NCBI GenBank assembly: GCA_025618425.1
Contig: CM046847.1
Coordinates: 1,906,134-1,970,133, forward strand
Reading direction: 5' to 3'
Origin: Heliocidaris tuberculata
Lineage: Eukaryota; Echinodermata; Echinoidea; Camarodonta; Echinometridae
DNA length: 64,000 nt
Shown here: one piece after another, positions 46,461 to 59,695 of the stretch
Numbering within the stretch: the stretch's first letter is position 1
Layout: each line of letters begins with the position of its first letter
The notes under the pieces: generated by a model
Database searches by the model: none
The model's input: only the letters and a program-made list of their open reading frames with translations
What the model was told of the DNA's origin: nothing
Translations under genes and position numbers: made by a program

Positions 46461-48608
46461 GTAAGTACAATTACAGGCAATAATAATAATCTACAATCAC
46501 CTCGCATAAGTGTGAGTGAATTACAGGCTCAGTTTCACACTCCGCTCATTACTTTTACATGTTATCACTCATGTACGAGTACAGACACCTATCTAATGAA
46601 CAAGGTTATAATGAGTACAGACAGTAGTTACAGAGATATGGTTTGAAAATTGAAGGGAAATTATGTCAGTTTTCTTCTTCTTCTTCTTCTTCTTCTTCTT
46701 CTTCTTCTTCTTCTTCTTCTTCTTCCTCTTCCTCTTCTTCTTCTTCTTCTTCTTCTTCTTCTTCTTCTTCTTCTTCTTCTTCTTCTTCTTCTTCTTCTTC
46801 TTCTTCTTCTTCTTCTTCTTCTTCTTCTTCTTCTTCTGGGCAACTCGAGTCAATTAATAGTTAACACTTTCCAAACGTCATTAGGTTTAGGGCACGAAAT
46901 GGCTAGATTTTGAACATAATTATGCGAGGAAGCAAAGCGACCGAGCTATAGAAAAATTTTGCATTTCGTACCATATAAAACACAATTTTTAATGCATTTT
47001 GTCTTGTATTTCTCCCCCTTTTCTCTCTCTCTTTTGTGTTTTTTGCGCGTCCACCCTTCAAGTTACGCCCGGGGCACGTGCCCTCTCTGCCCCCCCCCCC
47101 CCTGTCGTAGATACGCCACTGTTTCAGAGAGACATAGGCCCGTATTCAGTGGCGGATCCAGGATTTCTTGAGGGAGGGGGCTCAATATTTACCAAAAATT
47201 TTGACCAAAAAAAAAAAAAAAAAAAGCTCCTCAACATTTTTGGGGCCCCTTTTTTAACTCAAAAAATCTCTGACAAGCAAAAAAAAAAAAAAAAAAAATT
47301 AAGGTCCTCAGCATTTTTGGACCCCTTTTAACTCAAAAAATCTCTGACAAGCAAAAAAAAAAAAAAAAAAGTTCCTCAGCATTTTTGCGGCCCCCATTTA
47401 GCCCCTGGATCCGCCACTGCCCTAACTTAAGCTCCCACCTAACTGTTTAGATTTAGGCCACCAAATTATGGAGAGCCAAATGTCAACCTCTTTTAATCTT
47501 ACAAAATCACAATAGTTCTGGGACTAAATGCAAATACAAAAACCGACACTACAGAATTAATTTCTGATGTTCATTTCATGCCAGAAAATTATTTAGTTTC
47601 TTTATTTTGTTACATAAATATAGTAATTTATACGGGACTTAGGGAATGACAAATGGCCTTCCATAAATCAGGGGCATAAGTTAAGCCAGGCTTAACTTAG
47701 GCCACTTTCGAGAATACGGGCCATAGTTTTTGTGATGAGCACGAGTATAGGACAAAAATAACAGTTTACCAGTAAATGGGCATAAAATTGTTTCACTTAA
47801 TCTGGATTCATCAGCATTCCTAGACCTATTTAGCAAAGCTCTTGAATATTTAATCTTTAATCTTGAAAGCTTTCAAAATATTAGATTTCCTTTGAAATAA
47901 TTTATTGTTCTTCGTTGTTGTTTTTTATTCGTTGTTGCCGAGTTTCAATGCGGAAGCTGTGCATTGTTTGCTCTAGTTTCATAATTCAGGGTGCCCTCTC
48001 ACTTACGGAATTGAATGTATCAGATATTATAGAGACTGAAAGAAAAGTGGAAACCCTTAGTGTGGAAACACAAACTGCACTCATCCCATACATGTAAAGA
48101 ACATGATTTGAGAAAGGATTCACTGGTTGCCAGGAGGACAACCCCATTAATGGGGAGTAGGAACTATAAACTCAAGATAATAAATAGGCCTGGTAGTAGA
48201 TTTTATACGATATCTTTAGGATGTAGACTTAGTACAAACACATTTAAGCCAAAGCTAATACATAATTGTTGCACAAATGTAGTATGGTATACTAATCAAT
48301 CAGCCCATGAATGTCAGTGATTATTTCAACAACTGAAAAGGGGCATATTCATTCTATTGTTTTTTGTGCTTTATGTTCTTAGCTTTCCCTTTCCTTGCTA
48401 GGCGACTGTGCCTTTTGAGTTAATACGGTATCTTAAAGAGCGCCCCTTATCTGCACTTAAGAGCCATAGGGAATTTTCCCCGAGAAACCTTCATAAGATT
48501 CCTCGGACAGGTTTGTCAGGATAGTGCTGAAAAAAACGGGCAAGAGCGGTAATCAGGCATGATATCATATATATCACTCTCAGTAGAAAACAACGACAAA
48601 AGACGTAC

Positions 48609-48687
<79 letters not shown>

Positions 48688-49123
48688 GTGATCAGTCTCA
48701 GTGTTTTACGTTTGCGGTTCTCCGTCATATTATATGTGTGATCCAAAAAAGTGGTTTACGGAGAGGGCCGTTGCAAGACTATATATACCACAATGATTAT
48801 GACCAAGCTTTCGGGCACCTGCCCTTCATCAGGATCTGGAATCAATAATATTGATAATTGCAGTACGATTAATTTCTGCCATGTCTACTTTATTTATATG
48901 TTTCTGTCGCCTAAATGCTTATCGTTTCATAACTTGTGTTCTATTTTGGTGATGTATTTAATATTCTCATTTTGTATGTGTGCTGTACTGTCGTTACTAT
49001 TACTATTATTACTTATTATTGATTCCAGATCCTGATGAAGGGCAGGTGCCCGAAAGCTTGGTCATAATCATTGTGGTATATATAGTCTTGCAACGGCCCT
49101 CTCCGTAAACCACTTTTTTGGAT

Positions 49124-49177
<54 letters not shown>

Positions 49178-52100
49178 CGTGGGTGCCCTTACATAGACTT
49201 GTTGAATTTTCCTGGCGAATTCATTCCTTCCCTTTCTCCTTGGTTTGGGTAAGAAACAGAAAAATTCTAGCAGGGGTATTGGGTCTGATTAGTGGAAAAT
49301 ATGACTCACTTATGTGAGAACGTATTGTGCACAGATGTTGATGAAAGTATGTCGAGATCTCAAAGTTTTCAGGTTTTTGTGAAAAGGTACTGTCTCATCT
49401 AAAATTTATACAGAAGACATGCAGTCAATGCTATGTTTGTTTGCGATCTTACTGTTTTTATAATTAATTTTTTTTAATCAAGAGGTATTAAAGGAAACCT
49501 TTTTCTTTTTTTTCTTTTTTTTTAATTTATGTCTCACATTAAAAAAAAAATAACCAAGGAAAGAGGGAGAGGGGAAAGAGAATCATTGATCTGGGTTTAC
49601 TTTTATTATTATCATTATTTTTTATTATTATTTATTTTTTCTTCTTCTTTTTCAAGAAAATGTTTTGTGGTGGTCGGAGTCACGTTGTCTAAACCGAATG
49701 ATTGAAGGTTTTGTGGTCAAAGGACTAAAGGGAATGTCGATGATCTACAATATGTTTTCACAATTTTCTATACATCAAAAAGTGCGACTGATAATTTAAT
49801 CAGGAAATATATTATGTGTGGCCTGTATAATTTACAAACTGAAGCCTGTAAGTTAGAGCTATTTGCCTACTTTTGTCATATTCAAATTTCCCCCCTTCCT
49901 TTTCTTTTAATGGTTTTCTTTCCTAATGTCATTACTAGTGGATTAGCCATTAAAGAAAAAGGTTGTGTTTTATTGTGATAGAAAGAGCTTTACTGGCTTA
50001 TTTGACTTAAGTATTACAAGAAGATATTTGGGTTTTCAAAATTGTCGAAAGGAATCAAGAAGATAATGTACATTAATGCTAATTCATTTTACATTAAAGT
50101 GGCCAGAGTCCGGTGGTTACTTTTCATGTCAGTTTTGGGCGTTGAGGTTTGGTTTAGTGTTAGGGAACATAGGATTAACTGCATGTTTTTCAGTGAGTGC
50201 GAGTGTCTGGGGTGGTGTGGTTTTGTGTGTAAAGGTGATTGGTTGATGTATTCTGGTTCCTGTTCACATTCAAATTTAGCACCTGTTAACTTCTATTTAT
50301 ATTCCAGATATTTTTGCATGACTGAAGAAGTCCATGTGTCTTTTATGCATGTATATGTAAATGTCAAATTTAAGGTTGTTGTAATTTCGGGTTGTTCCAG
50401 GTTATATGGATAGGTCACCTTTTAGCATGCTTTCTGTAAATGTAAGAGGAATAAGAGAAAAGACTAAGAGGAAAAATATTTTTGAATGGTGTAAAAGTAA
50501 AGGTAGTGACATCATTTTTCTACAAGAGACTTACAGTACAATAGAGGTAGAGAAAAGATGGAAATCAGAATGGAATGGTCCAATATTTTTTAGTCATGGA
50601 TCAAATCACAGCAAGGGTGTTTTGATTTTAATATCTCCAAACCTAAATTTGAAAATTGATGTTGTTTCAACAGATAAGAACGGACGGTACATTGTAATCA
50701 AAGTAGAACTGCAAGAGACCAAATTGGTGTTGTGTAATTGTTATTTTCCAACAAGAGATAAAGAAAAGATGCAACTTGAATTTTTAAAAGAATTGGATAA
50801 CTGCATTTCAAAATTTCAAAACACGGGACAGTTATTTCTGTTAGGAGGAGATTTCAATACAATAATGGATGGGGATTTAGATTATATGGGACCAAAGAAC
50901 GTTTCAAAAACCAAGTTTAATGAGAAATTTATAGATTTTCTTGACAGATTTAGTTTAGTAGACATATGGCGAAAAAGAAATCCACATAATAAACAATTCA
51001 CATTCAGACAAAAGTGGCCAATTATACAGAGTCGTTTAGACTATTGGTTTGGCTCTTCCAGTTTACAAAATTTTGTTAAAAACTGTGAGATTTTGACATC
51101 AATTACTCCCGATCACTCTGCTGTTCTGTTGCAGCTTAGGAATTTTTTAGAGACACCAAACTTTGGTAAATCCTATTGGAAATTTAATAGTAGTTTGTGT
51201 GCAGATCAGGAATTTGTAAATAGTTTTAAAGATGAAATAAGAGAATTAAAAGAAGAGTGGACACCTAAAATACCTGACAAATTAGTATTATGGGACTTTC
51301 TTAAAATGAAAATGAGGGAATATATTATTAGTTACACAAAGAAAAAGGCGAAACTTAGAAAACATGAAATTCATAAATTAGAAGAAGAAATCAAACATCT
51401 TGAAAATCAGCTTTTGGATGTAGCGTCTAGAACTGTAGCTGTTGAAATTGAGGAAAAGAAATCCAGGTTAAACAAACTTTATGACTATGCTCGACATGGT
51501 TTAAAAATCCGATCTAGGGCTGAATATTTTGAGGAAGGAGAAAAGAAAACACAATATTTTGAACAGTTATTAAAGTCCAATAAAAGGAAAAGTGTTATAA
51601 ATGAATTATATAATCAAGATGAAGAGTTAATAAAAGACCGTAAGGAAATATTAAAGATTATGAAATCCTATTATGAAAAGTTGTATTCAAATGATGAGGC
51701 AGTCAGTGATCAAAATGATATATTTCTTAACGATATTCCAAAATTAAGCAAAGAAAATCGAGAGTTCTGTGAAGGAAAAGTAACTAGAAATGAATGTTTC
51801 AGTGTTTTAAAAGAAATGAAATTCAATAAATCTCCAGGGAATGACGGTTTCACGATAGAATTTTATTATACTTTTTGGTCAGTTTTGGGGGAAACCTTAG
51901 TAGAGGTATTGAATGAAGCATATGATAGGGGTAATTTGTCAACATCGCAAAAGCAAGGTGTAATTACATTATTGGAAAAAGAGGGAAAGAATAAAATGTA
52001 TGTTCAAAATTATAGACCGATTACTCTTCTAAATGTTGATTACAAGATATTATCGAAAGTATTAGCAAAAAGAATAAAAGAGGTTTTAAGTGAGATAATC

Positions 52101-54195
52101 CATCATGACCAAGTAGGTTATATCAAAGATAGGAATATAGGAGAAGCTGTAAGACTAGTTGATGATATGTTATTTCATTCGTTTGATCAGAATATTGGAT
52201 TTTTAGTCACAGTGGACTTTGAAAAGGCATTTGACTCGGTTTCTCATGATTTTTTATTTAATATCCTAGAATTATTTGGATTTGGTCATACGTTTCGTTC
52301 ATGGGTCAAGGTGCTTTACACAGATATTACCAGTTGTATAATGAATGGGGGATATTCCACGGGATATTTTAACTTGAAGCGAGGAGTAAGACAGGGAGAT
52401 CCATTGTCGCCATACTTGTTTTTATTAGCTATCGAAACTTTAGCTCTGGAAATAAGGAAAGATAATGCAGTAAAGGGAGTTCAATTTGAAAAAAATGAAA
52501 TAAAACAAATTTTATATGCAGATGATATTTCCCTTTTTGTGAAAGATACGAATTCAATTAATAGGATACAATATCTTTTTGAAGAATTCAGGAAAGTCAG
52601 CGGTCTTAAAATCAATAAAGGAAAAACAAACTTTTTGTGGATGGGCAAGGATAGTGATAGACCTCATATACCTTTGTTTGGAAACCTAGTTCAGCAAGTT
52701 AAAATATTGGGTATTCATTTTTCTGTAGATGTTAGAATAAAAGAAGATTTGAATTACAAAGAGATACTTAGTAAAATAAAGAGGCTATTAGGGTGGTGGA
52801 AAGAGAGGGATTTAACACTTATGGGTAAGATACACTTGTTAAAAACATATGCACTGTCAAGGTTGAACTATGTCTCATCTCTTATAGTAGTCCCTCAGTG
52901 GTTGCTTAATGAGGTGGAAAAAATAACTTTTGAATTTTTATGGGCAGGAAAAGACCGTATAAAAAGGAAAGTAATGTATCAGGACTACGCTTACGGGGGG
53001 TTGAGAATGATGAATTTTAGACTTTTTGTGAAGACACAACGTATAATGTGGTTAAAACATTTATTATATGGAGAAAAGAATGCTGGATGGAAACTGTACT
53101 TTGATCACTGCTTTCGAACCGTAGGGGGAGATTTTTGTTTTTATGTAACTACGATACGTCCAAATTAACACTGAAAATACCTCCATTTTATTTAGAAATG
53201 TTGAAGGCTTGGCAGGATATGGGAAAATTCAGATACTCTGAAAATGAAGTGAATCCTATAATCTTTAATAACAGAAATATATGTATGAAAGGTAAAATGA
53301 CTTTTGATAAAGATTTATTTGATAAAGGCATATACCATGTAAACCATATTTTTGATAATGGTCATTTGAAACCTGTGGCCCATTTCCAAAACATTGGGTT
53401 AAACGCGAATCAATTGCTTCAGATTATCGAAATTGCACATGTTATACCCACTAGTTGGAAGAACGCCATCCCCTCTGTTAAATTTCAGCAAGTTGATTTG
53501 TTTGATTTTGATATGAACCTAAATATTTCTGGTCAGATAACAATGTTTCAGGCTACAAAATCAAAGAAAATTTATGACTGTTTTGTCAAAGATTTACGTG
53601 AATCATATAACTTGCAAGTAAAGGATTGTAGTAGCAAATTTGACTTAACGGATAAAGAAATAAGTGATCTTTTCATAACAGCAAGATGCACAACACTTAT
53701 CAGAAAACAGAGAGAATTTCAGTTCATGCAATTACACGGAGTCATATACACAAAAGTACAGCTAATGAAGTTTGGTTTTGTTGAGGACGATTTCTGTTCA
53801 TTTTGCAAAAAGGACAAAGAAACCTACTTACACTTATTTTCCAATTGTGGGAAGGTCAAAGAGTTATGGCAATTTACTACTGAACACTTTGATTTAGTTG
53901 AATTAAGGGATATGAAGTGGCGAGATATATTTTTAGGACTATCGGGCAACTCAAATAGAATTAAGTGTGTGAATAGCATTATAATTTGGGTAAAATATAC
54001 AATTTTTAAATCAAGGGCAGAAGGTCATTTACCTTCCAGTATCAAGATACAGAAAATTATTACGGATTTTATAGAGGAAGAAAAGGAATTAGCTACGAAA
54101 ACGGGTAGGTTGTCAGTACACCTACAAAAATGGGAAGAACTAAAGGTAAATATGAGTGTGAACGGGTAACCTTACTGTAATTGTGTTGTGTGTGT

Positions 54196-54234
<39 letters not shown>

Positions 54235-57200
54235 TGTGGGGGTGGGCGTGTGGTGTGTGTATGGGTGTGTGTGAGAGAGAGAGAGGGAGGGTGTGTGTGT
54301 GGGGGGGGTTTGGTAATGGTTTGTTTTGGGAAGGGTATAATTTGTTTTTATGGATTGATTTCATTCTTTTGTTTTTTCTGACTCATTGTAGGCCTATAAT
54401 TATGTAGGCCTATTGATTTAGGATATTTTTATTTCGTGAGTATGATTGATAACCTATGAATTGTATCTTCTTTTTTTTTTTTTGTATGAAGTCAGTCTGT
54501 AATAGTCATTTCCATTTTGCAATGAAGAATTATTTTTATTAATTATACGTGTATACATGTATATACATGTGTATTAATTCTCGTGTTCATGGGGGGGGGG
54601 GTATTTTATGAAAAGATTTCATTTAATGTTTTCTTCAAATTTTTCGAATTTCAATTATTCATTTATAGAAAATGTTACAAGAAAATCTGTTTTAGTTGTC
54701 ATATGCATTTACTTTCATTGAAATGTTGAAGTATGATTTATGTATAATTACTGAGTGGAATCGAAATAAAGATCATTGAAAAAAAAAAAAAAAAAAATAG
54801 GTACACTTGTGGGGTACAAAAAACAAAAGAGCACAATGATGGCCTTTATTCCGTCATGCTTGTGGGGTACAAATACAATAGGAGAAGTGCTTGTGGGGTA
54901 CAAAGTACAAAAGGAGAAAACAATATAGTTCCCCACAAGTCAATGTGTGTGAGGGTGTGTGTGGGTGTGTGTGTGTGTGTATAGATATATGTTATGTTTA
55001 AAAGAATTGTAACAATTATTGGCAATAATAATCAGAATTAACTGGTTGACACTAAAACCAACTAACAACAACAACAACATAAATATCTAATTATCACATT
55101 CCATTGTACTCGATGAGATATGGAACACACACACGCACACACGCACCACACACACCACACGCCTTTAAATTACCCATTCCTTTTCACTCTTTTTTCAATT
55201 TATCAGCACCTACTGGACGAAAATCTAATAGTGCAGAATGTTGTACAGAATGCAAGTGAAGCAGAGGAAGCAGTTTTCTATCTTAAAATGAAGGGAGACT
55301 ACTATCGTTATTTAGCAGAGGTGCAGGAAGAGGAAAGCGCTAAAAAGAGTAGGTTTACGAAGGGATAAGAAAATTAAATAATAGGCAAGTCCAAGTCATT
55401 TTGTCCCATACGTTAATTATAATAATAATCATGATAGTGGGTTCTTGTATAGCGCACATATCTGTCAGACTTGACACTCCTGGCGTTCCACAATATAACC
55501 ACGGCTTTAGAATGGCTGCTCTAAAGCGCTCTAGCATTTCAAGGAACTCCTGCCTGGTATCCATTTACCTTACCTGGGTCGAGTGTGGTAAATGTAGATT
55601 TATGTCTTGCTAAAAGACACTAGTGCTGTGCCAGGGATTCGAACCCCGTACCTTGTGGTTCTCAGACCGGGGACTTACCCACTAGACCACAACACCTCTA
55701 CGTTGCCGATCACATCTACTATTTTAGTATGTCCGATGACTGCATCAAGCTGATTGTCCTACTCTAGCTTGAATTAGACAAAATAAGTCAAAATAAATTT
55801 CTTTGTCCATTTAATTTCACAATTTCATGATACAATCAAATAATACATGGTAAAGTAGCGCCTTGTATCCTTTGGAAAAGGCGCTATATAAATCCAATTA
55901 TTATTATTATTATTAAAGTATGGAACATACCTTGGACTTGCCCTAATCAATTCAATCCGAATCATCTTGTGATTAAGAGAAAAGAAAACAGTTTTATGGC
56001 GTTCTATTCATGCTCTCAAAAGGTAGAGGAGATTGTGTTTTTGTATGGTCACTATACTAATAATATTGATGATGAAGATGATGATGGTGATAATGATAGT
56101 AATGATAATGATAATAATAACTTTTCTTATATAGGGCATATTATATACCCTACTTTAAGAATCTTTCCTAATCCTGTCATCTGATTGGTTGAAAGTGAAG
56201 TCATGTTTTTAACTATGCCCGCAAAAATGAACTATGCCCACGGGCATAGTAAAATTTTGCTGCGATCCCCATTGGTTTACGTGTAAAATATTACTTTGTG
56301 CGAGCGCGGATACCATAATCGCAGTGCGATTTGATCGCTAAATTCTGTTCTACTGGAGCACAGTTTGATGATGATTTTTAAATGTGAGGACCCCATGATT
56401 GATAAGTCGCACATGTATTCTTTGACTCTTATCTTTGTTCGGTATATAAAAGATATATTGGCTGCTTTGATATTCGAGGCATAGTTGTTTCTATAGGCTC
56501 ACGGGGACCTTACATCCTGCTATGCCTCTCATAGCAGTCGATATATCTATATTGTAACACCCTTATGCAGCGCTTCCAAAGAGCAATGGGCATTATTACC
56601 CCAGCTGTGGCTCCTGTACTCATTACCAGCGCAAAGTGCATTTCAAGGAATAATCATATTCATTCATCAATCCTCACCTGGGTTGAGAGTGGCAAAGGTA
56701 AATTAATGTTTTGCCAAAGGACATCAGTGCTGTGGCAGGGGATTCACTGTCCGGTATCTATCCACTAGACTACGTAGCTGTTCAAATGTAATTGTGTTTT
56801 GGTTGTATCTCTAGAAACTGTGGAAAAAGCGAAAGAGGCATATGATAAAGCAGAGGAAGTTGGCTCTGATTCCCTGAGCTCAACGAATCCTATTCGTCTT
56901 GGTTTGGCTCTCAACTTCTCTGTATTCTACTATGAAATCCTCTCGGATCCATCTAAAGCCTGTGAGCTGGCTAAGGAGGTTAGTATGTGACTAGGGTGCG
57001 TTTGTAGCTCAATTGCGAAGCCACGATCAGCGTTTTGAAAGACAGGTTGAAACGCCATTTCATGGAACCCTGTTTGTATATCTTTGTTGAAGGCAATTTT
57101 GGGCTCTTCCCCAGAATGCCCAGATTGATTCGCACACCGCACTGCGTATGCAGATTTTCACGTAAACTGGAAGCGCGTTTATATACGTACTTATTCGTAC

Positions 57201-59601
57201 GGAAGCGTTAAAATGTCATTCTACTTGACGACATGACAAGATATTTCATCTTGTCAAGTCGACATAATATCCATATCATGTCGACATGTAAAGATATTTA
57301 ACTTACCATGTCAGCTTATCAACTTTTATCAGTCGACATGGCAAAATAAATTATCTTGCGAAGTCGACTTCACAAAAAGTTTATGTCATCATGACGACAT
57401 ACTTTTGGGGAAGTCAACTTGGTAAGATAATTTATGTCGCCATGACGACATGAACTTTTTGTGAAGTCAACTTGGCAAGATATTTATTTCGCCATGTCGA
57501 CTAATAAAAGTTGATAAGTCGATAGAGTAAGTTAAATATCTTTACACGTCAACATGATATGGATATTAAGTAGACTTGACAAGATGAAATATCTCGTCAT
57601 GTCGTCAAGTAGAATGGCACTTCAACGATCACGATTCCGTATATTCGGTCATAAAGCGTTTACAAATAAAAGGGTGTGCCAGATGGCCCTCGAAACAGCG
57701 TTTCTGGAGAAACCGTGATAAACACCACGCTTTGTGGTTTTTGTCACTTTGTTTTAAAACTGTTTCTGCAAAAAAAAAAAGCTTTGAACTAAACGCTTAA
57801 AAAAAAAAACGCCGATTCTGACCTGAAAAATGTAGCTATAAACGCATCCTTGCTTTACTTTGGCAAAGACTGACCTGAATTCACCTATACGCGTGAATGT
57901 TTGCAGTAGACTGGTTCGGTAATGTATTCAAATTTTATACATACTTTTCAAACAAAGGTTGTTCTTGACAACCTAAAAACTTGCTCGAGGCTTGCCGGAC
58001 ATAGCAACAAGTAATGTATTTTATAAGCATATAAGCATTTATAAAATGCAGGTTAATGGAATAGCTCGTCACGGTGCTCAGAGAAGAAATGTGCATAAAT
58101 TTGAATACACTACAGAACCGGTCTATTCGGACTGTATCTATCCGTGTCATGACCTTGGTTAAAAATCATCCTTGCTATAAATGAATTTCTTGTTCATCCC
58201 AGAGGTATATGCTAGCCAAAGAGGTGGATCGGGAATTTGGTGAAAATGTGTTATTTATTTATGTATTTATTTATGTATTTATCTATTTATTTATCTATTT
58301 ATCTTTTCATCTATCTATTTATCTATTTATCTGATTTTTTGTCTATTTTTTTTTTAATTGGTTGATTTTATTTATTTATTTTTTGTTCATCTAGATGGTC
58401 TAAGACCAAAAATGATATTCCTCCAAGAGAAGGTTGTGCTCTGATAATGGTGACAAAATATTGTGAGCTTTCTCATTCCCTTTTTATGTCAGTTTGGAAA
58501 AATATTATAGAGGAAATGTCCACTAAAATTGACCAGTATATATACACCAGTGCTATTGCTCCTCATGATTATGCCCTTATTATTTTTCGCAATTGGACGA
58601 GAATTAGCTGGAAATTAAAGTATGAACAAAACTTTCATGCTGCATGTGTGTGTAGTCGCTTATACACATTTCCGTTTGCAGTGTTTAACTCCCAGCAATA
58701 TTATTGTCTCACAATACACACAGATTTTTATGTATTTCATAATCAACTTTTAGCAATTGCTTCTAGATAGACATTTTCTTTCACAATGTAATCACATGAC
58801 CATGCAGAGTGGGAGACAAAAATATGTCCCGATAAATTTTCTTGGGAATATGGGAATCCAAACGGCCCTTAATTTCATTGCCCCTAAAAGGAGGCTTGTG
58901 CGGGATTGTTTTCCATAGAATATCTCAAGTTTTATCTCTACTTATAAAAGAGATCCTTTTCTGTTTGCTTTTCTCAATAGGGGGTGTCAAATATTCCACA
59001 TTCGCAGGCACTCGCAGTATGTGTAATACGGGTTTTATGATGTGTTGTTAAGATGAGGTTCCCAATTTCATGCTTCTGCAACTTTTGTTTTCTCTCCACC
59101 ATCATATGTGTTTAGGCATTTGACAGTGCTATATCAGAATTGGATAGCTTGCCCGAGGATTCATACAAAGACAGTACTCTAATTATGCAGCTTCTGAGAG
59201 ATAACTTAACAGTAAGTATGGAAGAGCAAGATATAGAAATATTTATTTGCTTTGGAATCTAGATAGGTTTTATGGCCTTCTGTAAAATAACTGACACCCT
59301 ATAATGCCCAGCTTCGCTGGTACGGATCATATAGTTTGCAGGCACAAACCCATAGTCGGTTGAAACGCATAACAGAGTGTCTGAACTGAGACTGCCATAG
59401 GCCATGTACTATGGTAGTTGGGATAGGGACCAGGAGTTGGCATGGTTGGTCGAGCGGTAACGTCTGCGGGCAGCTCTCTGTATTCGCCTACAAACTGACT
59501 CTGATCGGACCCAGGTTCGAATCTCAGTTACGTCTTTCGGAGGGTGACGTTAAAGGTCGGTCCCAGAAGTAAATGATCTCTGTGGGATCCAGCGACGGTC
59601 A

Positions 59602-59695
<94 letters not shown>

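Larger units (their letters stand above)
49150..54798 (+). mobile_element. L1/Tx1-like LINE in 14-3-3 intron 1
   Basis: ORF2 (50406-54169) is followed by a 3' region ending in AATAAAGATCATTG and an 18-A tail (about 54780-54797). The 5' boundary is uncertain. 49150-50405 has no recognisable ORF1, so the copy may be 5'-truncated or have an unusual leader. It lies in the same orientation as the host gene. Confidence 0.8.

Noticed and set aside
46593..46913. Poly-Ser, poly-Leu, poly-Lys and poly-Phe frames
   Set aside because: Translations of the TTC triplet repeat.
50042..50413. 123-codon frame just before LINE ORF2 as ORF1
   Set aside because: No coiled coil, RRM or zinc knuckle is visible and it overlaps the ORF2 start; probably leader sequence.
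58447..58770. 107-codon plus-strand frame in 14-3-3 intron 3
   Set aside because: No recognisable motif, no splice signals and AT-rich intron composition.
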